From NCBI GenBank assembly GCA_949128015.1, contig CASBRC010000196.1, positions 1 to 6,011 on the forward strand: a stretch of DNA of 6,011 nucleotides, given 5' to 3'. A program made the position numbers and the translations under genes. The notes beneath the pieces were generated by a model, which did not search any database, was not told where the DNA came from, and saw only the letters and a list, made by a program, of their open reading frames with translations. Shown piece after piece: positions 1 to 6,011 of this stretch. Each line of letters starts with the position of its first letter. Positions within the stretch are counted from its first letter, which is position 1. Source of the stretch: Synechococcales cyanobacterium PMM_0003. Lineage in GTDB: Bacteria > Cyanobacteriota > Cyanobacteriia > Pseudanabaenales > Pseudanabaenaceae.

Positions 1-637
1 CATAGTCGATTTCTTCAAATAACTTGAAGCCAAACTCATCGATGATCGCTTGAAGGCTATTACCTAAATTGAGTGGCAACAAAGGACCTAGCCAGCCCGC
101 GATCCCACGCATGATGTACAAATCGAGGGTCAGCATCGGGATTAGGGTGGGGCGCTGCACCTTGACTGCTACTTCTTCGCCAGAAAACAGCGTCGCTTTA
201 TAAACCTGTCCTAAACTTGCAGCCGCAACGGGTTCTTCAGACATGCTGCGATAAATATCACTAACAGGTTTGCCTAACTCTGACTTGATAATCGCAAAGG
301 CTTGCTCGGTAGAAAATGGTGGTAGTTGATCTTGAAGTTTGGTTAACTCTTCTAGGAAGTCAACCCGCACTAAGTCAGGACGGGTTGATAGTGCTTGCCC
401 CACTTTGATATAAGTAGGCCCAAGTGCTGTAATAATCCGCCGTAACTGCTCAGCGAGTTTAGGCTGACTAACTGTGTTACCAGTCAAGACATCCCAGCCG
501 AAGGCTAGCCCAAAGCTCACTGCAAAATAAATTATTTTAAAAATTCGACTAATCGCTAACCAAGGGCGACGACCGTAATATTCGGCATTGGCTTTGGCAT
601 CGTAGCGATTTAGCTGTTCAAGTGGATGCTGACTCAC
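1..637 (-). CDS. ABC1/UbiB-family atypical protein kinase, N-terminal part (cut by window edge)
   Basis: Reading the minus strand from a GTG at 637-635 gives 212 full codons, still open at position 1. Two in-frame stop codons (TAA TAA) lie 9 bases upstream of the GTG and no ATG fits, so this start is well constrained although no Shine-Dalgarno is visible. Family motifs appear in order: the KxGQ signature (K78-V-G-Q81) followed by ALSTRPDLV; the alanine-rich loop AAAS at 138-141 within AAASLGQVY, which replaces the usual glycine-rich loop; the ATP-site lysine K159 in VAVKVQRP; and an ExD motif (E209-I-D211) at the edge. A hydrophobic stretch lies at about residues 35-47. The catalytic loop and metal-binding DFG region would lie beyond the window; whole proteins are usually about 550-600 aa. 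The family acts in prenylquinone (ubiquinone, plastoquinone, tocopherol) metabolism and is often membrane-associated. Cyanobacteria have several paralogues, and I cannot say which this is. It is divergent from gcvT. Confidence 0.93.
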   Translation of the reverse strand, partial: MSQHPLEQLNRYDAKANAEYYGRRPWLAISRIFKIIYFAVSFGLAFGWDVLTGNTVSQPKLAEQLRRIITALGPTYIKVGQALSTRPDLVRVDFLEELTKLQDQLPPFSTEQAFAIIKSELGKPVSDIYRSMSEEPVAAASLGQVYKATLFSGEEVAVKVQRPTLIPMLTLDLYIMRGIAGWLGPLLPLNLGNSLQAIIDEFGFKLFEEIDY

Positions 638-679
638 TCTGATTTATTACCGTTTTTTTTATATTCAACCTAATCTAAC

Positions 680-709
680 AGTATACAAAACTACATAATA
701 TACTTGTAA
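680..709 (-). promoter_or_regulatory. Candidate promoter for the ABC1-kinase gene
   Basis: On the minus strand, TATACT (680-685, five of six matches to the -10 consensus) lies 18 bp downstream of TTACAA (704-709, three of six matches to the -35). Transcription would start near 672, leaving a leader of about 35 nt before the GTG at 637. A second -10-like string, TATAAA (658-663), is closer to the gene. In DNA this A+T-rich such matches arise easily by chance. Confidence 0.3.
681..694. promoter_or_regulatory. NtcA-like site GTA-N8-TAC
   Basis: The bases GTA TACAAAAC TAC exactly fit the core pattern recognised by NtcA, the cyanobacterial global nitrogen regulator. The site overlaps the candidate minus-strand -10, a position that would suit repression of the kinase gene. 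For activation of gcvT the usual TAN3T -10 about 20-24 bp downstream is missing. The core is only six fixed bases, so a chance match in an A+T-rich gap is quite possible. Confidence 0.2.
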
Positions 710-726
710 TAATTTTTTTAACAATC

Positions 727-1815
727 ATGACTAATTCTCTCAAACGGACTCCTCTTTACGATCTCCATGTAGCTTCTGGGGCGCGATTAGTAGAATTTGG
801 CGGTTGGGAGATGCCTGTCCAATATAAAGGTATTGTTGCTGAACATCATGCTGTGCGATCGCAAGTCGGGATGTTTGATGTGTCCCACATGGGCAAATTT
901 ACGATCGCAGGGATTGGTGTCTTAGATACCTTAAATAAACTTGTGCCATCCAACTTAGGACGATTAAAAGTGGGGCAAGCTCTCTACACAGTTTTACTCA
1001 ATGAGCAAGCAGGCATCATTGACGATGTGATTTTTTATCGCCATGAGCCTGACGGAGATCGTGAAAACTGGTCAGTGATTGTCAATGCCTCAACGACCGA
1101 AAAAGATAAAGCATGGTTACAAAAGTATTTAGGCGATCGCCTAATCGATAATTCAGATTCACAGACCTTAATTGCCGTTCAGGGTAAAACTGCGATCGCA
1201 ACATTACAAGATCTAGTTGCTTCTGACCTATTAAAACTACCAAGGCTGCGGTTTGGACATACCCATACAGAGGTATTAGGCGTTCCCAGTTTTGTGGCGC
1301 GGACAGGCTACACAGGCGAAGATGGCTGTGAAATCATGACTGATATCGAAACTGGCAAGGCACTTTGGCAAAAGCTGCTCGATCTTGGTGTCGCTCCCTG
1401 CGGCTTAGGCTGTCGTGACACCTTGCGACTTGAAGCAGGAATGCATCTTTATGGTCAGGACATGAACGATACAATCACGCCTCTCGAAGCCGATCTTGCT
1501 TGGATTGTCCATCTTAAGGAGAAAGGTGATTTTATCGGGCGCTCCGTTTTAGAAGATCAAAAACAGCATGGTGTTCCGCGCAAATTAATCGGTTTAGAGC
1601 TAGAAGGTCGGAATATCGCCCGTCATGATTATCCGATTCGCTATGAAGGTGAAACTGTTGGCATTGTCACCAGTGGCACGATGTCGCCAACTTTGGGTAA
1701 AGCGATCGCATTTGGATATGTTCCGCCCGAACTCGCAAAAATGGGGCAAATTCTGCAAGTTTCAATTCGCGATAAAGATTTTCCTGCCAAAGTAACTAAG
1801 CGTAACTTTTTGTAA
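727..1815 (+). CDS. gcvT: Glycine cleavage system T-protein (aminomethyltransferase)
   Basis: The 362-residue product has the usual family length (about 360-370 aa). It transfers the methylene carbon from aminomethylated lipoyl H-protein to tetrahydrofolate, releasing ammonia; in cyanobacteria this serves glycine breakdown and photorespiration with GcvP, GcvH and the L-protein. Visible family blocks are FGGWEMPVQY (24-33), FDVSHMG (50-56), YTVLLNEQAGIIDD (87-100) with the conserved acidic pair D99-D100, VNAST (119-123), ARTGYTGEDGCEI (191-203), CGLGCRDTLRLEAGMHLYGQ (225-244) and the C-terminal barrel block SGTMSPTLGKAIAFGYVP (316-333). The folate-binding domain is complete and nothing is broken. 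The ATG gives a product beginning LKRTPLYDLH near residue 4, as in homologues; no Shine-Dalgarno is visible. No gcvH or gcvP lies in the window, so the system is not clustered on this side. The gene holds four of the window's five HIP1 octamers. Confidence 0.97.
   Translation: MTNSLKRTPLYDLHVASGARLVEFGGWEMPVQYKGIVAEHHAVRSQVGMFDVSHMGKFTIAGIGVLDTLNKLVPSNLGRLKVGQALYTVLLNEQAGIIDDVIFYRHEPDGDRENWSVIVNASTTEKDKAWLQKYLGDRLIDNSDSQTLIAVQGKTAIATLQDLVASDLLKLPRLRFGHTHTEVLGVPSFVARTGYTGEDGCEIMTDIETGKALWQKLLDLGVAPCGLGCRDTLRLEAGMHLYGQDMNDTITPLEADLAWIVHLKEKGDFIGRSVLEDQKQHGVPRKLIGLELEGRNIARHDYPIRYEGETVGIVTSGTMSPTLGKAIAFGYVPPELAKMGQILQVSIRDKDFPAKVTKRNFL
855..1709. repeat. Four HIP1 octamers (GCGATCGC) within gcvT
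   Basis: Exact GCGATCGC copies occur at 855-862, 1133-1140, 1192-1199 and 1702-1709. HIP1 is a palindrome heavily over-represented in many cyanobacterial genomes and is a good taxonomic pointer here. The copies are in coding sequence and do not break the protein; they encode residues such as R-S-Q and A-I-A. Confidence 0.9.
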
Positions 1816-1829
1816 AATATCAAAATAGC

Positions 1830-1859
1830 TTGACAATTAAATCTTAACCACGTTATAGT
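1830..1859 (+). promoter_or_regulatory. Near-consensus sigma-70-type promoter for rpoB
   Basis: A perfect -35 hexamer TTGACA (1830-1835) is separated by 18 bp from TATAGT (1854-1859), which matches the -10 consensus at five of six positions. Transcription is predicted to begin at about 1865-1867, giving a leader near 60 nt. The -35 starts only 15 bp after the gcvT stop, and no hairpin terminator lies between gcvT and this promoter, so gcvT transcripts might also read through into rpoB. It is the best promoter match in the window, suited to the principal sigma factor (SigA, group 1). Confidence 0.75.
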
Positions 1860-1867
1860 TGTGTGCT

Positions 1868-1893
1868 TATGTCTTGCCTCAGAACTAGACATA
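1868..1893 (+). other. Possible hairpin in the rpoB leader
   Basis: TATGTCT (1868-1874) and AGACATA (1887-1893) are exact inverted repeats that would form a 7-bp stem with a 12-nt loop immediately after the predicted transcription start. The stem is A/U-rich with only two G-C pairs and no T-run follows, so it is not a terminator. It could stabilise the 5' end or be chance. The rest of the leader to 1926 shows no Shine-Dalgarno. Confidence 0.25.
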
Positions 1894-1926
1894 TACTCCG
1901 CCCACTAAAACTGCAGTCATTAGTGA

Positions 1927-4900
1927 ATGAATAAGCCTACTCTTGTTACTCCTGCCTTCGTTCTACCAGATCTTGTAGAAATCCAGCGGGAGAGTTTTAG
2001 ATGGTTCTTAGAAGAAGGACTTATTGAAGAGCTTGAGAGTTTCTCGCCGATCACAGATTATACAGGCAAAATGGAACTCCATTTTATTGCCAAAGATTAT
2101 AAACTCAAGCGACCCAAATATAGCGTTGATGAGTCTAAACGTCGGGATGCCACCTATGCCGTACAGATGTACGTTCCCACGCGGCTCATCAATAAAGAAA
2201 CAGGAGAAATAAAAGAGCAAGAAGTTTTTATCGGCGATCTGCCACTGATGACAGATCGTGGAACCTTTATTATTAATGGCGCTGAGCGAGTCATCGTCAA
2301 TCAGATTGTCCGTAGCCCTGGGGTTTATTACAAGCAAGAGATTGACAAGAATGGTCGTCGTACTTACAACGCCAGCCTAATTCCTAACCGAGGTGCATGG
2401 CTGAAGTTTGAGACAGACAAGAATGATCTTGTGTGGGTACGCATCGATAAAACTCGTAAACTTTCCGCGCAAGTATTGCTCAAAGCAATCGGCTTAAGTG
2501 ATGCTGAGATCCTTGACGCGCTTACTCACCGTGAGTATTTCCAGAAAACAATTGACAAAGAAGGTCAGTTTGACGAAGACGAAGCGTTAAAAGAGCTTTA
2601 TCGTAAGCTGCGTCCAGGTGAACCACCTACAGAATCAGGTGGTCGCGAACTATTGCGATCGCGCTTTTTTGACCCCAAACGTTACGACCTTGGAAAGGTT
2701 GGACGTTACAAACTCAATAAAAAATTGCGTTTGAATACCCCCGACACCATGCGGGTACTAACCGAGAAGGATATTCTCACCGCGATCAACTACCTGATCA
2801 ACCTCAAGTTTGATATCGGCGAAATCGACGACATTGACCACTTGGGCAACCGTCGCGTTCGGTCTGTTGGTGAGTTGCTACAGAACCAAGTCCGTGTTGG
2901 TCTTAACCGTCTAGAGCGAATCATTCGCGAACGGATGACTGTCTCCGACGTTGATGCCCTCACCCCTGCATCTTTGGTTAATCCCAAGCCATTGGTAGCT
3001 GCGATCAAGGAATTCTTTGGTTCCAGCCAACTGTCTCAGTTTATGGACCAAACCAATCCTCTGGCTGAGTTAACCCACAAACGTCGTCTCAGTGCCCTTG
3101 GACCTGGTGGACTAACTCGTGAACGCGCAGGTTTTGCCGTGCGGGATATTCACCCTAGTCACTATGGACGTATTTGCCCAATTGAAACTCCTGAAGGTCC
3201 TAACGCTGGTCTGATCGGTTCTTTGGCAACTCACGCTCGTGTGAATCAATACGGCTTCATCGAAACTCCTTACTATGCGGTCGAGAACGGTCGTGTACAT
3301 AAGAATGAAGAGCCTGTCTATATGACAGCCGATGAAGAAGATGAATTCCGTGTTGCGCCTGGTGACGTAGCGACTAATGATGAAGGCTACATTTTTAGTG
3401 AAATTGTGCCGATTCGTTATCGCCAAGAATGGGGTACAGCAACACCCGAAGAAATCGATTATGTCGCTGTTTCTCCTGTACAAATCATCTCGGTCGCAAC
3501 ATCACTGATTCCTTTCCTTGAGCATGATGACGCGAACCGCGCCCTGATGGGATCGAACATGCAACGTCAAGCCGTTCCCCTATTGCGCCCTGAGCGTCCT
3601 CTCGTTGGTACTGGACTAGAAGCTCAAGCCGCCCGTGACTCAGGGATGGTCATCGTCTCACGAGTTACAGGTGAAGTTTCCTATGTATCCGCCGATGAAA
3701 TTCGCGTCAAGGCTGATGATACTGGGCTAGAAAGCATCTACCGTCTGCAAAAGTATCAGCGATCAAACCAAGATACCTGCTTAAATCAGCGTCCTCTTGT
3801 TTGGGTTGGTGACACTGTAGTTTCGGGACAAGTTCTTGCTGATGGCTCTGCTACTGAAGGTGGCGAAATTGCTCTCGGTCAGAACATCTTAGTCGCCTAC
3901 ATGCCTTGGGAAGGCTACAACTACGAAGACGCGATTCTCATTAATGAGCGCCTCGTAATTGATGATGTTTATACCTCAATTCACGTTGAAAAGTACGAAA
4001 TCGAAGCTCGTCAAACCAAGCTTGGACCCGAAGAAATCACTCGCGAAATCCCTAACGTCGGTGAAGATTCTCTTCGTAATCTCGATGAGCAAGGCATCAT
4101 CCGCATCGGTGCTTGGGTAAACTCTGGCGAAATTCTTGTTGGCAAGGTCACCCCTAAGGGCGAATCCGATCAACCCCCTGAAGAAAAACTCCTACGAGCA
4201 ATCTTTGGTGAAAAAGCTCGTGATGTGAGAGACAACTCTCTGCGCGTGCCTAACGGCGAAAAAGGTCGTGTTGTCGATGTGCGCGTATTCACCCGTGAGC
4301 AAGGCGATGAGTTGCCTCCTGGTGCAAACATGGTCGTCCGTGTTTATGTTGCTCAAAAACGCAAGATCCAAGTCGGCGACAAGATGGCAGGTCGTCACGG
4401 TAACAAGGGTATTATTTCGCGCATTTTGCCGAAAGAAGATATGCCATACTTACCCGACGGAACTCCTCTCGACATCGTGTTGAACCCTCTTGGTGTACCT
4501 TCACGGATGAATGTCGGTCAGGTGTTTGAATGCTTACTTGGTTGGGCTGCGGAAAATCTGAATGCTCGCTTTAAGATCGTGCCATTTGATGAAATGTACG
4601 GCGAAGAAGCTTCTCGTGAGTTGGTGAATGGACAGCTAGAACATGCCCGTAAGCATACTGGCAAAGACTGGATTTTTAATGATGAATTTCCAGGTAAATT
4701 GGTCGTCTATGACGGACGCACTGGTGAGCCATTTGATCAGCCCGTGACTGTTGGTAAGGCTTATATGCTTAAGCTGGTTCACCTTGTCGATGACAAGATC
4801 CATGCTCGTTCTACAGGTCCTTACTCACTAGTTACGCAGCAGCCCCTTGGTGGTAAAGCTCAACAGGGTGGTCAACGCTTTGGAGAAATGGAAGTATGGG

Positions 4901-5229
4901 CGCTGGAAGCTTTCGGTGCTGCCTACATTCTTCAAGAATTGCTTACTGTCAAGTCTGATGACATGACTGGACGTAACGAAGCTCTAAATGCGATCGTTAA
5001 AGGTCATGCCATTCCTCGTCCCGGTACGCCTGAATCTTTCAAAGTATTGGTACGTGAACTTCAATCTTTATGTTTGGATGTGTCGGTTCACAAACTTTCT
5101 GAGGATGGCAGTAACCAAGATACAGAGGTAGATCTGATGGTGGATACTGGCTCACGTCGTACTCCAAATCGACCCACCTATGAGTCAGCCTACCGAGGCG
5201 ACATCAATTTTGATGAAGATGATGACTAG
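1927..5229 (+). CDS. rpoB: DNA-directed RNA polymerase beta subunit
   Basis: The 1100-residue protein is complete and of normal cyanobacterial length. It is the beta subunit of the core enzyme and forms one side of the active-site cleft. The ATG follows tandem in-frame stops (TAG TGA, 1921-1926) and gives the expected [12 protein letters not shown] near the N-terminus. The rifampicin-pocket block begins with [11 protein letters not shown] (365-375). D374, H384 and S389 correspond to E. coli D516, H526 and S531 and are the sensitive-type residues; T376 replaces E. coli N518, which I take as normal for cyanobacteria. Further on are [11 protein letters not shown] (659-669), with E667-D668 matching the catalytic-centre acidic pair E813-D814 of E. 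coli, and [12 protein letters not shown] (817-828), with active-site lysines. The C-terminal clamp block (starting [10 protein letters not shown]) that packs on beta-prime is present, then an acidic tail ending DEDDD. No intein, frameshift or large insertion is visible. rpoC1 follows after 105 bp, as expected for the rpoB-rpoC1-rpoC2 cluster. Confidence 0.99.
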   Translation: MNKPTLVTPAFVLPDLVEIQRESFRWFLEEGLIEELESFSPITDYTGKMELHFIAKDYKLKRPKYSVDESKRRDATYAVQMYVPTRLINKETGEIKEQEVFIGDLPLMTDRGTFIINGAERVIVNQIVRSPGVYYKQEIDKNGRRTYNASLIPNRGAWLKFETDKNDLVWVRIDKTRKLSAQVLLKAIGLSDAEILDALTHREYFQKTIDKEGQFDEDEALKELYRKLRPGEPPTESGGRELLRSRFFDPKRYDLGKVGRYKLNKKLRLNTPDTMRVLTEKDILTAINYLINLKFDIGEIDDIDHLGNRRVRSVGELLQNQVRVGLNRLERIIRERMTVSDVDALTPASLVNPKPLVAAIKEFFGSSQLSQFMDQTNPLAELTHKRRLSALGPGGLTRERAGFAVRDIHPSHYGRICPIETPEGPNAGLIGSLATHARVNQYGFIETPYYAVENGRVHKNEEPVYMTADEEDEFRVAPGDVATNDEGYIFSEIVPIRYRQEWGTATPEEIDYVAVSPVQIISVATSLIPFLEHDDANRALMGSNMQRQAVPLLRPERPLVGTGLEAQAARDSGMVIVSRVTGEVSYVSADEIRVKADDTGLESIYRLQKYQRSNQDTCLNQRPLVWVGDTVVSGQVLADGSATEGGEIALGQNILVAYMPWEGYNYEDAILINERLVIDDVYTSIHVEKYEIEARQTKLGPEEITREIPNVGEDSLRNLDEQGIIRIGAWVNSGEILVGKVTPKGESDQPPEEKLLRAIFGEKARDVRDNSLRVPNGEKGRVVDVRVFTREQGDELPPGANMVVRVYVAQKRKIQVGDKMAGRHGNKGIISRILPKEDMPYLPDGTPLDIVLNPLGVPSRMNVGQVFECLLGWAAENLNARFKIVPFDEMYGEEASRELVNGQLEHARKHTGKDWIFNDEFPGKLVVYDGRTGEPFDQPVTVGKAYMLKLVHLVDDKIHARSTGPYSLVTQQPLGGKAQQGGQRFGEMEVWALEAFGAAYILQELLTVKSDDMTGRNEALNAIVKGHAIPRPGTPESFKVLVRELQSLCLDVSVHKLSEDGSNQDTEVDLMVDTGSRRTPNRPTYESAYRGDINFDEDDD
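2655..2662. repeat. HIP1 octamer in rpoB
   Basis: A single exact GCGATCGC, the only full copy in the 3.3-kb rpoB gene. Near-matches lacking an outer base occur elsewhere, for example TGCGATCGTT near 4988. Confidence 0.9.
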
Positions 5230-5258
5230 ACCGTAGCAATAATCTTCATTACTAGAAA

Positions 5259-5294
5259 AACAAGGGGCTTAAGCCCCTTGTTATCAAATTTTTT
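5259..5294 (+). terminator. Palindromic hairpin with T-run between rpoB and rpoC1 (terminator or attenuator)
   Basis: The half-sites caaggggctt (5261-5270) and aagccccttg (5271-5280) are perfect inverted repeats. Flanking AA and TT extend the palindrome to 24 bp (5259-5282). As RNA this gives a strong G/C-cored stem of about 10 bp with a UUAA loop. Six T residues follow at 5289-5294, but six non-T-rich bases separate them from the stem, which weakens the case for efficient intrinsic termination. Because rpoC1 starts only 52 bp after the hairpin and must be expressed with rpoB, partial termination, 3'-end protection or RNA processing is more likely than a full stop. Confidence 0.6.
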
Positions 5295-5318
5295 AATCGA
5301 GCAAGCACGCAATCAATT

Positions 5319-5323
5319 AAGGA
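5319..5323 (+). promoter_or_regulatory. Possible ribosome binding site of rpoC1
   Basis: AAGGA lies 11 nt upstream of the rpoC1 ATG, slightly far for a Shine-Dalgarno. The intervening bases contain the inverted repeat ACGTT-GT-AACGT (5323-5334), which abuts the ATG. If it paired it would shorten the effective spacing, but a 2-nt loop is unfavourable. This is the only recognisable Shine-Dalgarno-like site before any gene in the window. Confidence 0.35.
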
Positions 5324-5334
5324 CGTTGTAACGT

Positions 5335-6011
5335 ATGGCGAAAGTGGAACAGCGATTTGACTATGTCAAGATTGGCTTGGCATCACCCGATCGCATTCGT
5401 AAATGGGGCGAGCGCGTTCTACCAAATGGCAGTTTGGTTGGCGAAGTCACAAAACCCGAAACTATTAACTACCGCACACTCAAGCCAGAGATGGACGGCT
5501 TATTCTGTGAGCGAATTTTTGGTCCTGCAAAGGATTGGGAATGTCATTGCGGTAAATATAAGCGCGTGCGTCATCGTGGCATTGTCTGCGAACGCTGCGG
5601 CGTGGAAGTGACGGAATCGCGAGTACGCCGTCATCGCATGGGCTTTATCAAGCTAGCGGCTTCGGTTACCCATGTTTGGTATCTCAAGGGTATTCCTAGC
5701 TATATGGCTACTCTTCTTGACATACCTTTACGCGATGTTGAGCAAATTGTTTACTTCAATGCCTACGTTGTCCTAAATCCTGGGATTAAGTCTGAAATTG
5801 ACGGCGAAGTTACGGTGGTTAATAGTCGTGAAATTCGTGTGCGCGGAATTGATGGCGTTGAAAGGGCTTACCATCTGCATCCTAAACATGCTCCAACCAC
5901 AGCAGAAGGTAAGACTGTTGATGCAGGAGAAGTGATCGCTAGTGCCTATAACCTTTCCTACAAGCAATTACTATCTGAAGATCAGTGGATCGATCTTGAA
6001 GATCAGATTTA
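5335..6011 (+). CDS. rpoC1: DNA-directed RNA polymerase gamma subunit (N-terminal part of beta-prime), cut by window edge
   Basis: The reading frame begins at an ATG with [18 protein letters not shown], the standard cyanobacterial start, and stays open for 225 codons to the window end. RpoC1 is the N-terminal portion of the split beta-prime subunit; it pairs with RpoB and RpoC2 in the core enzyme and later carries the catalytic NADFDGD loop, which lies outside the window. The zinc-ribbon cysteines C70, C72, C85 and C88 are intact in ECHCGKY and VCERCGVE. The conserved clamp segments [14 protein letters not shown] (116-129) and [17 protein letters not shown] (134-150) follow. After G150 comes a segment of about 55 residues that I do not recall from typical cyanobacterial RpoC1; the familiar sequence resumes at [13 protein letters not shown] (206-218). 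The frame is unbroken throughout, so this reads as an in-frame domain insertion rather than damage. Probably co-transcribed with rpoB. Confidence 0.97.
   Translation, partial: MAKVEQRFDYVKIGLASPDRIRKWGERVLPNGSLVGEVTKPETINYRTLKPEMDGLFCERIFGPAKDWECHCGKYKRVRHRGIVCERCGVEVTESRVRRHRMGFIKLAASVTHVWYLKGIPSYMATLLDIPLRDVEQIVYFNAYVVLNPGIKSEIDGEVTVVNSREIRVRGIDGVERAYHLHPKHAPTTAEGKTVDAGEVIASAYNLSYKQLLSEDQWIDLEDQI
5785..5949 (+). other. Insert-like segment of RpoC1, probable SBHM-type domain
   Basis: Residues 151-205 of RpoC1 lie between VVLNPG and NLSYKQLL, which are nearly adjacent in the cyanobacterial RpoC1 proteins I remember. Its pattern is EIDGEV, then [16 protein letters not shown]183-K-H, and [12 protein letters not shown]. 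This resembles the beta-prime repeat of the form EIDGxV...VxxxDGxExxYxxPxxxxxxVxxGxxVxAGxxL, a sandwich-barrel hybrid motif. Codon use looks like the surrounding gene. The domain call rests on pattern memory, not on a search. Confidence 0.55.

Larger units (their letters stand above)
638..726. promoter_or_regulatory. Divergent intergenic region between the ABC1-kinase gene and gcvT
   Basis: This 89-bp gap separates two genes reading away from each other, so both promoters should lie in it or just inside the genes. Only 18 of 89 bases are G or C. It includes runs of eight T (653-660) and seven T (713-719). I see no good -35/-10 pair on the plus strand for gcvT: the best -10-like string is CATAAT at 694-699, without a matching -35. 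I see no Shine-Dalgarno before the gcvT ATG and no room for a glycine riboswitch. Confidence 0.6.

Noticed and set aside
638..726. Glycine riboswitch upstream of gcvT
   Set aside because: The gap is only 89 bp and about 80% A+T, with no paired G/C-rich helices of the kind the glycine aptamer needs.
1808..1825. Terminator after gcvT from the repeat TTTTG / CAAAA
   Set aside because: The stem is five bp, A/T-rich and has no following T-run, so it would not terminate transcription.
1874..1897. Second rpoB promoter (TTGCCT with TATACT)
   Set aside because: The hexamers are only 12 bp apart, too close for a sigma-70-type promoter.
3019..3108. Rifampicin-resistance substitutions in RpoB
   Set aside because: Residues matching E. 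coli D516, H526 and S531 are the sensitive-type D374, H384 and S389. T376 in place of N518 looks like normal cyanobacterial variation.
3112..3483. 123-codon open frame on the minus strand inside rpoB
   Set aside because: It lies wholly antisense to conserved RpoB sequence, shows no recognisable domain and is explained as a shadow of the rpoB codon pattern. The same holds for the other minus-strand frames at 2008-2337, 2790-3008, 3976-4173 and 4192-4398.
5357..5611. 84-codon plus-strand frame overlapping the start of rpoC1
   Set aside because: It is out of frame with rpoC1, which matches the conserved family sequence including the zinc ribbon across the same bases.
5773..5967. 64-codon minus-strand frame over the RpoC1 insert-like segment
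   Set aside because: The plus-strand reading is continuous with RpoC1 and has a domain-like pattern; the antisense frame has no start context or recognisable motif.

Overview
The window comes from a cyanobacterial chromosome. The evidence is a split beta-prime gene (a short RpoC1 begins directly after rpoB), RpoB and RpoC1 sequences of clear cyanobacterial type, weak or absent Shine-Dalgarno sequences, and five copies of the cyanobacterial octamer HIP1 (GCGATCGC). I cannot name the species. A filamentous or unicellular freshwater lineage such as Pseudanabaena would fit, but that is only an impression.

Layout, left to right. Positions 1-637 (minus strand) hold the first 212 codons of an ABC1/UbiB-family atypical kinase gene, cut off by the window edge. 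Positions 638-726 are an 89-bp, about 80% A+T gap between divergent genes. It contains a plausible minus-strand promoter and a perfect match to the NtcA core pattern GTA-N8-TAC. Positions 727-1815 (plus) are gcvT, the aminomethyltransferase (T-protein) of the glycine cleavage system. Positions 1816-1926 carry a near-consensus sigma-70-type promoter and a leader with a small possible hairpin. Positions 1927-5229 are a complete rpoB (1100 aa). Positions 5230-5334 contain a perfect 24-bp palindrome followed by a T-run, between rpoB and rpoC1. Positions 5335-6011 are the first 225 codons of rpoC1, which runs off the right edge.

rpoB and rpoC1 encode subunits of one enzyme, the cyanobacterial RNA polymerase core; rpoC2 probably follows outside the window. 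The strong promoter just upstream of rpoB suggests that the polymerase genes are transcribed independently of gcvT. gcvT and the ABC1 kinase are housekeeping genes with no evident functional tie to rpoB.

The window is mostly ordinary core genome; I found no mobile element, CRISPR array, RNA gene or undescribed multi-gene system. The item most worth a second look is a roughly 55-residue segment in RpoC1 (residues about 151-205). It interrupts what I recall as a continuous stretch in other cyanobacterial RpoC1 proteins. It resembles a sandwich-barrel hybrid motif (SBHM) domain and sits where other bacterial beta-prime subunits carry a lineage-specific insert.
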